Below are positions 19,781-31,907 of a DNA stretch of 64,000 nucleotides, in pieces. Each line of letters opens with the position of its first letter. Positions within the stretch are counted from its first letter, which is position 1. This stretch comes from Anaeramoeba flamelloides. Taxonomy: Eukaryota > Metamonada > Anaeramoebidae. The translations under genes were made by a program, and so were the position numbers. The notes below the pieces were generated by a model. It saw only the letters and a program-made list of their open reading frames with translations, was not told where the DNA came from and did not search any database. The stretch lies in assembly GCA_027625915.1 (NCBI GenBank), contig JANTQA010000048.1:1736001-1800000 (forward strand), read 5' to 3'.

Positions 19781-22700
19781 TTATTTGTTTTTTTCTGATG
19801 AAATTTTTGGAATTTTTTTAAATTGCATTTCAACTTTTTTTGAGCAATCCACATTTTTTTCAACTTTTACATCATTTTCAATAACAATGCCGGTTTTATT
19901 TGATTCGACGCCATTATTAACATAACTATTAAATGGGGGTTCTTTTTTTATTTTTATATTGTTTTTATTTATTTCTGATGTTTGAGTGTTATTCCCAATA
20001 TCTGTATTTATTCTAGATTCCTCTATTTGGGTGAACTTTCTTTTTCTCGGCGAATCCTGCGAAATCGTGAAATTGTCGTTTCCGTTGTTTATTGTTTGGG
20101 GATACAATTGAATGCTTTGATTTATCCCATTTTCAGTTTCGGGTCTTTCGTCCTCTTTGGTTTCTAGATTATTATCATTATCTTTATTTTTATTATTTAA
20201 TAATAATTTATCTATTTTTAGATCTGAATTTAATATTGTGTCTTTTAGACACATTCTGCAAACCAGTCTACCATCCTTTAGTTTCACAGTTTCGATATAT
20301 ACCCAACCGTTTTCATGTCGTTTGACATCCAATTCATTTTTACATATTTTGCATTTTTCATGATTGCCGCTGGTAAATTTGGGCGATTCATCTTCAATAA
20401 ATTGCTGAATATTGTCTAGTATATATTGTTCCATTTCTTGGTCGCGTAAAGATTTTTTGATTTCGTTATTTGCGGGTATCAGTGCTTCGAAGTTTTGTGA
20501 ACTTTTCCAATTATCATAATTCATGAACCAATACCGAGACATATCTGTGTTGTCTTTTTTCTTCTTTTGACAATTGCCATCACAATGCTTTTGTAAATTT
20601 TCTTCGCTGTTGAAACGTAAGCCACAGTCCATGCACCGATGTTTTTTTTCAGAGTATAGTATATCAATTGCAAAAATATTTTTCCTATTCCTTGATTTAA
20701 TTGAAAAATCATAACTTTTCATTGTAATTTCTTCAATTTCTTCTTGATCACCCTCATTGCCAACCTCTGTTGAAATTCCCTTTTCGGTATCTTTTTCTTC
20801 CTGCTTTGAACTTTCCATTGGTTGGTTCGTTTGATTTGGGAGATTTGGATTCAATTTTGGTGGCATATTAGGAATCATTAATTCAAATGGCGGGATCATT
20901 GGTGGTAAAACCTGGCCTTGTATTAATGGAATTGGCTGTGGCGGGAAATGCAATGGTGGAATAATTGGCGGAGGGAAGGGGAGCATATTTGGTAGATTTA
21001 AAAATGGTGTTGGCCTTAAATGGTTAATAATAGGGATTGGATTGTCGACTCTTGGCGCTAGATTGGGGTTTATTATTGGTTGTCTTAATTGTTCAATATT
21101 ATTATTAGTAGTAGTTGTTAAATGATTCCGAGGGTTTATATTTTCATTGACTGGTTGGTTAGGATAATGGTTTGGTTGGTTTTGCTGTTGGAATGGATGC
21201 TCATTGTATTGGCTTTGGCTTTGATGGAATTGATTCTGATTTTGGTTGAACTGATTTTGATTTTGATTTTGGTTATATTGAAATTGGTTTTGATTATCGT
21301 ATTGATTATATTGATTCTGGTTTTGTTGATTATATTGATTTTGTTGATTGATTTGATTATGGTTTATTTGGTTTTGATTATCGTATTGACTATATTGATT
21401 CTGGTTATTGGTAAATTGATTCTGGTAAGATTGGTTATGGTTTGGTTGATCAAATTGGTTTTGATTTATTTGGTTTTGGTTAAATTGATTATATTGATTT
21501 TGTTGATCGAATTGATTCTGGTTTTGGTTATATTGATTATATTGATTTTGTTGATCAAATTGGCTATGATTAATTTGGTTTTGGTTAAATTGGTTTTGTT
21601 GACTTCCCTGAATTTGATTTTGATTAAATTGTTGATTTTGGTTTGATTGAAAATTTTTGTCTAATTGAAATGGAAATTTTTGTGACTCATTTGTCTGATC
21701 ATTTACACTCTCGGTTTCATTGGTTGTTCCAATTTCTTTTTCATTTTGGTTATCTATTTCTTTTTTTTCAAGATCTTGAGACTTCCTTAATAATTTTTTT
21801 TGAATAACTTTCAAATATTTTGCATCAAAGCATTTATAATCTGACCACGTTGTTACTAAATGAATGAGTTGTTGGGTTGTTTTATTGTTTGCGCTTTCTA
21901 AAACATTTGAAAATAGTCGAACAAGATCTTTTTGGAAATATTGAATGAAATCACCACCAATAGTTTTTATTATGTTATCTAATAAATATAATGATAAGAG
22001 TTTATATTCAGGTTGGGACTTTTATTTTTGATTTTTTTTTTTTTTTTTTTTGTTATTTTGAAGAACAATGATAATTTTAGGGTAGTTAATAAAAAGGAAA
22101 TTAAATTTTTGACAATTACGCTTTAAAAAATGTAAAAATAATTTCTGTAAACGATCATTTTCAAAGTAATATTTTTTTTTAGACATCAGGATAAATATCC
22201 TGTTGCCATTGATTTGTTTCTGAATTATTTCTAGTGTTGTGTGGTCTGGATTCTATTATGGTTCAATTTGAAAGACAGGTTTACCAAAGACTAAAAAAGC
22301 AAAAGATTGATCTATTTTCAAGTAATCACATTTATTATTGCAGTCACATTTAACCAAAGCAATTGGAGAATTACAAAATGGAAATTCATTCAACAAAAAG
22401 ATTTTTTGTTAAATATTTCTTTTGATCACAGATCATGTAAGAAAATCAATTATTTTATCTTTCACAAAGAAAAGTGAAAAAGCAAATAATCATTTTAATT
22501 TTTGGTGCCAATATTTAAAATTTAAACTTTTACTTTCATCTCAATTCTCAAAAAGAAAGAATCCACTCAACAAGAATAATTGTGTCACAAATTCCTTTTA
22601 TCAATCAAGTTGAAAACAAAAATGAAAAAAAAAAAAGTTTCAAATTTAAAAAAAGCGTGGCTATTTGTTGTAATTAAATCACAATATAAAAAACAGAAAT

Positions 22701-23637
22701 TTCAGTAACTGAAAGAAATAACAAGTCAATGTTATTATAATTAGTTCTTTGACAAACAGTTTCTAAAATTTTCAATTGATCTTTTTTTTTATAATAACAA
22801 ACAAATAAAAAAGAAAAAAATTCTCTATTTTGAAATGAGTTTTATTGAAAATCAAATGAACAATGAAACCAAACACAAAAAACAAAGAAGAATCTTTTGG
22901 AAAAAAAAAATAACTTTCTGGAAATTTTTATTCTGTTTACAAAAGAGATAAATTTTGGTTTATTCATTTAAAAAGTTATTTTTTATGGTTGTTTTGGGTT
23001 TGGCGCCATTTATATTTTTGTGTGGTGTTTTTTTTTTTTATTTTTAATTTTTGCTTGTTAACCTTTGTTTATAAAAGTTTTCTTTATTTTGTATAGTCAG
23101 CATGATGTTTTTTATTCGAAGAATTCTAAGGAATTTTGATGAAAATTTTTCCTTATTCCCAACACAACAAAAGAAAAAATAGGAAAACAAAAGTGATAAA
23201 AACATTGAGGTAAAAATAATAAAAGTAAAAATAAAAAAAAAAAAAAAAAAAAACAAAAACTTGCAACGATATAAATACAATCTCAAAATACAAATTTATT
23301 TTTAGGAAAAAGTTATTTACAGCTTTCCTGGTGATTATATCGAACAAGTCTGAATTTACAAAAATTAATAAAAAAAAATAAAAAAAAATTTTATGATCGG
23401 AAACAAAGAAATTTTTATTTATCTCATTAGTTAATACTAGCTGAAATTTAGGGGAAAGAAAAAGTGTTACAGTTTTAATTCGATTAATTATTAATTTAGC
23501 AATTTCTCTTGAAAATTCTATGTTGTCCTTTGCAAGATCCGTCAGTGCTTGAATTTGGGATTCTTCGTTAATTGTAAGATCTTTTAATTCGTCATCATAG
23601 GTTTGAAGGAAAAGAGATTCGTGTGTCTTGATATCCA
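19781..23637 (-). CDS. PCF11: Pcf11-like mRNA 3'-end processing factor
   Basis: Subunit of the cleavage/polyadenylation machinery that binds the RNA polymerase II C-terminal domain. The CID is split by an intron. The upstream exon encodes YDDELKDLTINEESQIQAL and REIAKLIINRIKT up to 23471. After intron 23470-22019 it continues SQPEYKLLSLYLLDNIIKT and GGDFIQYFQKDLVRLF, then TTWSDY. Next come about 160 residues of Gln/Asn-rich, prion-like sequence, a Pro-rich stretch (near 20900-21050), and the Pcf11 zinc-finger pair: CMDCGLRF...H, the RYWFMNYDNW box, then CKICKNELD...GWVYIETVKLKDGRLVCRMC. The final exon is 22018-19781 (745 residues). The first coding exon is unresolved: candidate acceptors end at 23638 or 23627, and an ATG at about 23928 may lie upstream. 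Confidence 0.85.
22019..23470 (-). other. 1.45-kb intron inside Pcf11 CID
   Basis: Donor GTAACA at 23470, acceptor AAAAG ending at 22019, phase 0. The join IKT|SQPEYKLL keeps the normal CID length between helices 2-3 and 4. The intron holds A/T runs and no recognised element. Confidence 0.8.
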
Positions 23638-23879
23638 CTATTGTTTGATAAGAAAGAAGCAAAAAAAAGAGAGTTTGTATTCAAGAAAACAAGTACTACA
23701 GAAGAAATAAACACATACTGCTGAAGGAATTTTTAGAACAAATGTAAAAAGAAAATTACAAAAAAGTAAAAAAGTTAAAAAAATAAAAAATATTTGAAAA
23801 GATTTCAATTCGAGGTTAACTTTCAAAAAGTCAATATTTCTTATTTTGTAATGCTTTTGTAAATAACCAAATAAATATC

Positions 23880-24112
23880 CTCTGTTTACTGTTAATTGTA
23901 AAATAAATCGGACAAAATTTTCATTCATCTTTCCCAAAAAAATCTTTGAAATAATCTTTGAAAATCGAATTATTTTTCAACCATATAACGTGTTTAACGT
24001 GGTTAGAGGATAGGGACTATCAAAATTCTGTATTCAAGGATTTTTGAAATCATAATTTAATTTTGGAAAGATAAATGAAAATTTTGTCCGATTTATTTTT
24101 CAATTAATAGTA
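23880..24112. repeat. Inverted repeat near Pcf11 5' end
   Basis: A roughly 55-bp arm at 24058-24112 (GGAAAGATAAATGAAAATTT then TGTCCGATTTATTTTTCAAT) is mirrored at about 23882-23936 with few differences. The loop is about 120 bp. The left arm overlaps the candidate first ATG of Pcf11 on the minus strand. It could be an inverted duplication of the gene's 5' end or an insertion remnant. Confidence 0.6.
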
Positions 24113-24309
24113 TTGGTAACAAGTTAGACATTTTGAGTTTAAAGAATTATCCTCATTTTTTCCTTCATACATAAATAGATATCTGTGAAAATAGTCTTTT
24201 TCAGCTTATAATTATCAATACAAATAACTTCCTAAACTCGGATCTGAGATATTTGTTCTCCATAAATATTGATTTTTGAATTATTTATAACCATTGTGTA
24301 AAAAAAGTG

Positions 24310-25800
24310 AAACACTTTTTTTAATTGGAAAAATTACTGAAAATGAAAGTAAAATCAATTAAAAGAAGAAACCAATTAAATTCAAATAATAATCCATTAT
24401 ATTATTTTCAGTCAAAACAACAAATACACTTTAAATCTACTTTCTTATCGAAATTCAAGGTGTTATTTTGGAGATCTCAAAATAAGTCAATTTTTGATTT
24501 CAAAAAAATTAAAGTTTTAGGTATTTATTTAGATAAAATTTCACATATAGTCTATAATTTAAAAAAATCAAAAGAGACGTTTAATAGCTGTAAAATCTAA
24601 TTTAACAACAATTCTCTTAACAATAACTTAAAAATAAGATTATTTAATTCTTTTATATTAAGTCAATTACATATGGATTAGAAATTTTTAATTATCAAAT
24701 AAAAACCCTAAATTGTTCAAATTCTTAGATTAATTCATGTATTACCGGAATATGTAAAATAAACAGAAACACACCAATTCTGATTTATAAAACAGAATTT
24801 AAAATTGAAAATCTGGTAATTTCGGTTAATAAAAAAAAATTCACATTCAAAAAAACATAAAAAGATTTATCTCTCCCTTATTTGGAAAAATTAATAAAAT
24901 TTGATCAACGAATAAACAATAAAATCAATTGGAATTCAAAAGATTTAATTAAATTGAAAGAAGAAATTTACAAATATAAATATAATGAATTATTGAATTC
25001 CAAGAGCTGGAAAGTCGTTAGGTTTTTATTAATTTGAAAGAATTGAGCAAAATCTCTGATTTTTCTCTATTCTTTTGAATTCTGGAAAACCGCGTTAGCT
25101 TTTCTTGAGTTTTCTGTTTATTTTGAAAATTAAAAAAAACCTAGAACACTTCACAGAATAAAACAGAAAACCTCAAGAAGGCCGCCGTTAGGTTTTTTTT
25201 TTACTTTTTGAAACGTAAAGAAAATTTATTTAATTTCCTTTTCATTAGAAAAATTAAAAAAAACCACCGTTGGTTTTCCAGAATTTAAAAGAACAGAACA
25301 AGATCAAAGATTTTACTATATTCTTTTGAATTATGGAAAACCTAGGCACTTGACGACACTCCACATAAAAATTTTAAAATAATAAAATATCAAAACTCTT
25401 TATTTAAAATACATAAATATTTAAGTTATCCTTCAAGCTTAACAATCCTAAAATTCAGAACATTTACTAACTACTTAAACAGATATTATTATGTAATAAA
25501 TAAAAATTCAAATAAATATTGTCCTTTATGTTTAAAGTATGAACAAAAGGAAACAATAGAAAATATTAATCATTTTTTATGGGTCTGTGTCCTTCTTATG
25601 AAAAAATAGATTAATTTTTCTTAATAAATGAAAAGAAATAACTCTTAATGAATTGATATTAAACTGTGATAGTTTGAAATTATTTTTATTAATTAATAAT
25701 CATGAAATCTATGATTTTAGGCTTAAATTTCTGTAAGGAAATTTAAGTCTAAGGGCAACTCAGAGTGTAATTTAAACTTTTTCAACAATAAAAAAAAATA
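24310..25800 (+). mobile_element. Degenerate LINE family 2 copy
   Basis: Coding traces of LINE ORF2: QNKSIFDFKKIKVLGIYLDK (24480-24540), a C-terminal region, FRTFTNYLNRYYYV (near 25450) and a Cys-His knuckle CPLCLKYE...NHFLWVC (near 25520-25590). These match the family-1 LINE at 15812 at moderate identity. The 3' end GTCTAAGGGCAACTC plus AGAGTGTAATTT is followed by an A-rich run near 25790. Many stops; inactive. A palindromic array at 25010-25375 interrupts the coding region. Confidence 0.75.
25010..25375. repeat. Modular palindromic array 2 (inside LINE copy)
   Basis: Hairpin modules: an AATTGAGCAAAATCTCTGATT unit mirrored by TTCTTTTGAATTCTGGAAAA, a GAGTTTTCTGTTTATTTTGA unit mirrored by AATAAAACAGAAAACCTC, and CGTTAGGTTTT junctions. 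It ends CCTAGGCACTTGACGACACT. The insertion lies just after the SWKV codons of the LINE, the same place as array 1. Confidence 0.7.
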
Positions 25801-26048
25801 GTCAATTTTTTGAACAAATTTTTAATAATTGATCAATCAAAGAAAAGCCCATACTAAAAGATAGCATTAAAAAAACTGTTATTATGGTGAATACTTCATT
25901 TTGTCTTCATTTATTTATTTATTATTTTTTTCATTGATCTTACTTTTCATTTTCTTGTTTTCAGTAATGTTCCCAAGTAAAAACCGTGTTTCACTTTTTT
26001 TCCACAAGGGTAATTTCATAATGTATTTTTTTGAAGTGCAATTATTAA

Positions 26049-26580
26049 GGTTTACAATCCCTGAGATTTGGAAAAAGATTATCTTGTGTCGTTTGTTACC
26101 ACTTGTTGATTTGGTTCTTAGCTGATCGATCTTGTACTTAGTATGGATTTTAATAATGTTTTAAGGGACAATTTTTGACAATTTTTTTTTTTTTCAAAAT
26201 CCGAATTCAAGAGTCTAAGGCTAATTGGTTGGTAGGTATTTAAGAAAAAATGTGATTTTGTGGGTTGTTGATTTAAATTTTTATTTCATTTTGGTTTTAT
26301 ATCAAGCTTTTTAAAAATTATTTTTTCTTTTTTAGGCAAATTTAAAAAAGGGAAATTCAAATTATAATTAGCAACCCAAAAAATCACATTTTTTCTAAAA
26401 TACCTACCAATGTATTAATCGCACATTCTTCAATTCAGATTTCGGAAAAAAAAAAACTACCATTTTGAACAACTCTAAAAGCCCATACTACGTTGAAGAT
26501 CGAAACGCCAAGAACCAAAATAACCTGTTATTACACCCAATACAAGATAATCTTTTTTCAAATTTCAGGGGTGGTAAGCC
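26049..26580. mobile_element. TTAA-flanked long inverted-repeat element, copy 1
   Basis: A 532-bp foldback element with TTAA on each side. The ends are GGTTTACAATCCCTGAGATT and GGGGTGGTAAGCC, and the arms extend imperfectly for over 200 bp (AGATTATCTTGTGT against ACAAGATAATCTTTTTTC). TTAA target sites are used by piggyBac and Kolobok DNA transposons; the ends here do not decide between them. Non-autonomous. The second copy is at 57324. Confidence 0.75.
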
Positions 26581-26584
26581 TTAA

Positions 26585-27030
26585 GTGCACCAAAATAATT
26601 TTTATTAAACTATCACACACGTCATTTTTATTATGTGTTGTGGGGGGAACAATCCCTGAACATTATTTAAACAACGTTAGGGGTACATGAAAATATATGG
26701 TGTCCTTAATTGAGGCTTGAGCGAACAAATAAATTGAAATGGTTTGGGGATTTCTTCTGAAAAAAAAAAAGAAATTACAAACAGAAAATTAAAAAGAAAG
26801 ACTAAATAATTTTATGTTTTTGCTGTTTATTAACCAATATATTTTGAAGTGTTTTGAAGTTGAATAAATTCGAAGAATTCAAAGAATATTGTGTTAATTA
26901 TCAAATAAAAAAAAACAAAGAAAAAAGAAATTTGTTAAAAAAAGGTGTAAGCAACAAACCCACACAAGGTTATTGCTTTGAAAGAAAAATTTTGATAATT
27001 GAATTCAACAACAGATTCTCAAGAAAAACC
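26585..27030. other. Intergenic, no gene seen
   Basis: Short spacer between the TTAA element and the 3' end of ATG12. A 65-residue frame at 26854-27051 is not recognised and overlaps the ATG12 stop region on the other strand. Confidence 0.35.
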
Positions 27031-27600
27031 TTAACCATAGTTTGGGGTTAAGGAGTATCCTACTTCAAGCGACGTGTTATTTTGTCCAAAGCATTCTGTC
27101 AAATTCCCAAGGGTTTCGTCTGGTGAAGGTGTAAACGAGGCTTGAAGTGAGAAAGTGAAGACTTGGCCTTTTTTTAAATGCTTTGAAAAAACTTTAGATA
27201 CACCCTGTTGGACAACTAAAAAAGGATCAATACGCCTTAACTTAAATATCTTCGCTTTTTTTAATTTTGGTACATTCCCGATTGGCATTAGCTTAATATC
27301 AACTAATTTTTTGAAAGAAAAGAAAAGAAGAGAATAAAAAAAATAAAACCAATTACAGGATTAAGGAAAAGAGAGCTTGTTTGTTTTTCAAAGAGAAAAT
27401 TACCTTTTTCGACTTCTATTAGACGGAATTTGTTTTAGTTTGAGAATTTGTTGTAGTTTGAAAGTTCCAAATCAAAAAGAAAAAAGTTTTTGGAAAGAAA
27501 GAAAAGAGAGAGTAACAATATTTGAGTACAGAACCACACACTTTTTGTTGAAAATAACAATTAAAAGAAAAAAAGATTTACCTTGTTTTTTTGGAGGCAT
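27031..27600 (-). CDS. ATG12: Autophagy ubiquitin-like protein ATG12
   Basis: Ubiquitin-like modifier that is joined to ATG5 and helps lipidate ATG8 during autophagosome formation. The last exon (27302-27031) encodes VDIKLMPIGNVPKLKKAKIF, then QASFTPSPDETLGNLTECFG and ends NYG. It matches the ATG12 signature (F.PSPD..VG.L.ECFG) and the required C-terminal Gly. The start ATG is at 27600 in a 19-nt exon (MPPKKQ, split codon) followed by GTAAAT. A 12-nt exon (27415-27404) with AG before and GT after fits between them, giving 303 nt and 100 residues. Skipping it also keeps the frame (96 residues). The protein is short because the usual long N-terminal extension is absent. Confidence 0.88.
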
Positions 27601-27811
27601 TTGTGGTTAAAAATAAAAAGAAGAATAAAAATAAAAAAATGAAATAACTTTTTTGAGAACTTTTTCATTTTTTTCCTGAAAGTGAAAATTATTTCTCATT
27701 GAACTTATTTGTAGAAGTCTACCAAGTTTTAACAAATTTTCCTCAATTTTAGTCACTTTTAAAATCTCATAGAGATTCTTTTTTTTTGTTAAAGATTGTG
27801 GGATCAAAAGT

Positions 27812-28305
27812 AGAGCAGTGAAAAAAATACCGGAGATGAAAAAAATACAGGACAAGATTATTAATTGTGAATATTAGTAAAATTATTGTGTAATTTCATT
27901 TATTTACAATCAAATTCCTTTTTTTAAGAATCGAACTTTTTCAATTATAACCCCCCCACTTATTAGAATGATGATTGATGAAATCACACTTGTTCAAAAC
28001 ACCATTCAATCAATCAAAAAACAAGAAGAAAAAATATCATTTTCCAAACTCAAGCAAACCTCGATAAAACTCGATTTTTTTTCAAAAAAAGTTGATCAAC
28101 ATTAGGCTATCAAACAATTACTTGAGTATTCTAGAAACACCTTACTTTGATGGACTTTAGGTAGGTTTATTACTTGGCTCATATAAAAATTTGGTTATTT
28201 ATAATAAGGATTTCATTGAAATTAGACAAAAATTTAACTAATACTCACAATTAAAAATCATGTCCGGTATTTTTTTCATGTCCGGTATTTTTTTCCCTAC
28301 TATAA
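27812..28305. mobile_element. Inverted-repeat element with AAAAAAATACCGG ends
   Basis: The left end carries GTGAAAAAAATACCGGAGAT followed by GAAAAAAATACAGGACA. The right end carries the reverse complement in two tandem units of TGTCCGGTATTTTTTTC. Length is about 490 bp. Inside is a 45-codon plus-strand frame at 27968-28105 (MMIDEITLVQNTIQSIKKQE...), Lys/Gln-rich and possibly coiled-coil, of unknown meaning. It lies directly upstream of ATG12. Confidence 0.5.
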
Positions 28306-30650
28306 TATTTTTTTTGCGACAATCCTTTTCCTAGAATAACAAAAATAATCTTGTATTTGGAATCCTGTAAATCCATATTATTTGGGTTTTTAGAAGATCT
28401 AACACTAAATTGTATGAATTTTGTCCGGGTTTTATCGGTATTTTAATAATAAATCGAAAAAAATTTTCACTACATTTTCCTTTTCTATTTTTATAACAAA
28501 TATAAGACTCAAAGTAATAAATTGAAATTTTTAACTCTATTTGTGTGTTGTTTTTTTTTATTTATGATATACACAAGCTTGTCTTGGATGGGCTAGAACT
28601 CAAACTGAAAAAAAGTTGATAATTGAGAAAAAGGATTAATCAGTAGTAATTTTAATTAATTTCCAATACCAGAATCAGGGTTAATGGGAAAAACTTTTTC
28701 ATAATTGTTTAACAATTTTTCTTTAAGAAATAGATTTTTATTCAAAAAATTAAATTTTTTGACGATCGAAGTTTATTTATTTGAATTATATATATCTTGT
28801 TATTTGTTTTAGTGATTTAAGGATCCCAAAAGAAAAGAATGTTTTTAGAATTGGATAAAGTATAATCTACTGGAATTAACACTCTATAACTTTTTAGCAC
28901 ACATGATAAGATCACTCAGAATAGGTAAAACAAAGAAAAAATTTTTTCAAGACATACTTTTTGTTTGGAAAAAGTACATGTTTTTTTAATACACAGTTTT
29001 TGAGTGGAAAAAAATGATCGTGGGTTAATATGAACAATCTTTTTTTATGCCTTATTTTGGTTATTGTGTAGTATACCATAACAGATACTAGGTCTCTAGA
29101 TCAATTTCAATTTCCAATATCAGTAAGTTGTTCAAAAGATTTTTTTGTAAAAAATTAGTTTTTGAAATAGTAATTTGAGAATTGAATATTCAATAGATTT
29201 GCCGATATTTAAAACACAAATAATTTATCCATGCTATAAGTAGAGATTTTTCTATGATTTTGGTTTAATTTTAACTCTTCAAAAAAAGAACTTTCTGAGA
29301 TCGAGTATTTTGGAAGAGAATCATTATAATTGATATCATTTTAATTTTAGATATGGGAATAAGTATAAATTTATTAAAAGTCCAAAAAAAAATATTATTT
29401 AATCTCGTAAAATAAAAAATTTCTTTTTGAGATCCAAAATTTATGTAAATTTTGTTAAAATTGTAAAAAAATATGAACTCTTTAGATTTATTATTTTTTT
29501 TTGAATTTGAATCGTTTGCAATTTTTTGGAATTAAAATCTTCATTTCAAGAATTCAAATTATAGAAATTTGATTTTTTTTATTTTATTTTTTTATTTTTG
29601 CAAAAAAAGAATATCACATATACCCTTTGATAAACTCTATAAGGAACAAATAAAATGGAATTGGTTCTTTGTCCTCTTAAATGTTTGTTGAATGGATAGA
29701 TTTAATTTCAAGATTTTTTCTTAATTTTTTATGGGCTAATTTTAAAGTTTCAATAAACAAATTCAAGATAAAAAATATCTTTTTTTTTCCTGTTTTTTTT
29801 TCACAAATTTCAGGGTTTTTTATAATTTTATATTTTATTTTATGTAATAATCCTAACACAATTCGTTATGAATATTTTTTTAAAAAAAAAATTGATTTTT
29901 TTGCAAGTATATTTATTAAAAAAATTGTAAATGGTTAGAAGGGTAGAAACCAAATTAGAGCCAAAAAGAGAATAGCTTATTTTCCACCAAAGAAGGAAGT
30001 AGAAACATTTCACCATTTTACCAATTTTCATTGTGGTAACATTACTGAAAACAAAGATTTTTTGAGTACAGTCATATATTGAAACTTTGGAACAAAAATA
30101 ACCTTGAGTTATTCCTTATTTGTGAAAAGAAATACAATAATTTAGAGTTGAATCTTAAAAATTTTCAATTTTTTGGACAAAATTTTTTTTGTTTTAAATT
30201 TCTGGTTATATTAACTTAGGTTTTAGATATAGAAATGTGTTTCTATGAATAATAGAAATTCACCAAGAGTAAACCAAAAAAAAAATCGACATAAGATATT
30301 TATATTCTACAATTTCTTCTCTTTTTTTTCCTTTTTTTTTTTTTTTATTTTTAGACATATGTGAAAGATCCTTTTTTCAAATAAACTTTTTGATTTCAAG
30401 AAGGTTAGTAAAAATTTTCAATAAAAGTATAAATTCAATATCTTTTTAATTTGTAAAAAAAAAACTTTATTTTTAAAATAGAATTTCTCACACCATTACT
30501 ATTTATTATTATTTTACAAAAAATATTTTTACAAATAGCTTTTCGGAATTCTTTTTTCTAATATTTTTATCAAACAAAACCAAAATAAAAAAATATATAT
30601 TTTAAAAATTAAAATAAAGGAGCTGGATTCTTGGAATCAAAAAACAGTTA
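28306..30650. other. Intergenic, no gene seen
   Basis: AT-rich sequence with long T runs. Frames at 29681-29938 and 29840-30031 overlap on opposite strands and are rich in Phe, Ile, Asn and Lys. No family resemblance, so not called. Confidence 0.4.
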
Positions 30651-30845
30651 CAGTCAGTTTCAAATTTACGGTACAAACATTCAACGAAATTTAAGGCACA
30701 AAAAAATCTCAAATTAAGGAACAAAATCTGGAATTTTTTTTAATTTACAAATTATTTTACTTGAATCTGAATTTTATGCCTTAATGTGAGATTTATAGTA
30801 CCTTAATTTTCGTTGAAGTTTATGCCTTATAGGTGGAACTGACTT
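30651..30845. mobile_element. TA-flanked CAGT inverted-repeat MITE, copy B
   Basis: A 195-bp copy of the family at 4150. The left end is CAGTCAGTTTCAAATTTACG and the right end GGTGGAACTGACTT, between TA dinucleotides. The AAGGCACAAA blocks are conserved. Confidence 0.8.
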
Positions 30846-31907
30846 TATAAAGAATTTAAATCAATATAAAAGAAAAAATTAGAAAACTTTCAATCAAATT
30901 AAGAATTATTTTTTGTTCTCTTTTAAATGGAAAATAAATAATTATGGAATCAAACCAATTCGTTAAATAAATCTTTATTTCTAAAGAAGTATTTGAATAA
31001 ATATCCTATTTTCTGAACACAGTCAAGAATTAGAGGAATAAAGTGAAAATAGGATTTTTAGTTTCATTTTGGGAAATTCTTTTGAAATATAAGTAAATTG
31101 TTTCTCAAACATTTTCCAAATAAAGATATTTTCATAAGAATTAAAAATAAAACCATATAAAGTATAGGTAATTGTGTAAAATTTTACAAATAAGATCAAG
31201 AAACGAATTATTAATTTAAATTTTTTATTGAACAATTTTTTCATTTTTCTAATTTCCGGTTTTTAATTGGTGTTGTAAAGTTATTATACTAGAATATATC
31301 CCACTCACGTATTCATAAAAAATAAAAGTTTTAAGTAAATAAATGATTTGTATATTTCAGTTTCTCAAGAATTATGACACTTAAAATTGGTAAAATGTGT
31401 TTACCAATTAAACAATCCTACAAAATTCTCTTCTTAAAAAGTATAAATTTCAATAAAAAAATAAAAAATAAAATGCTAAATTGGAAGGGTATTAATGCCC
31501 ATATTCTTATTTTTGAATTTCTCTTTAAAAAATTTTTTAATTTTATCACTCTTTTCTCTATTCTTCATAAACTCGAAAAAAAAATCAAAAATATATTTTT
31601 AAAACCCAAATATAACAAATATTAAATGAAAATTGTCTAATCTAAAAATTAATTCAATTTTTTATTTTTAAAAATCAATAAATCGAATATACTTGACTGG
31701 GAAAATTCAGATTTTAAAAACCAATTTTAAAAATTTTTTAATAAGTAAAATAAAACCAAAATGAAACAAAAAATCTAATATAAATCAAAATCATAAATTT
31801 TCATCAAATTAAACCAATCTTCTAACTGATCTTTCCCAAATTTGCTTTATGAAAAAATAAAAAAATAAAAAAAGTTGATTTTTTAATACCATCTATCGCA
31901 AGATACA

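Noticed and set aside
21122-21646. 174-residue plus-strand frame of Ile, Leu and Val
   Set aside because: Antisense shadow of the Gln/Asn-rich codons of Pcf11. No domain and extreme composition.
25901-26690. Two plus-strand frames of 74 and 65 residues
   Set aside because: Both overlap the TTAA-flanked foldback element, whose arms explain the sequence.
29681-30031. Overlapping frames of 85 and 63 residues on opposite strands
   Set aside because: AT-driven composition, mutually overlapping, no motif.
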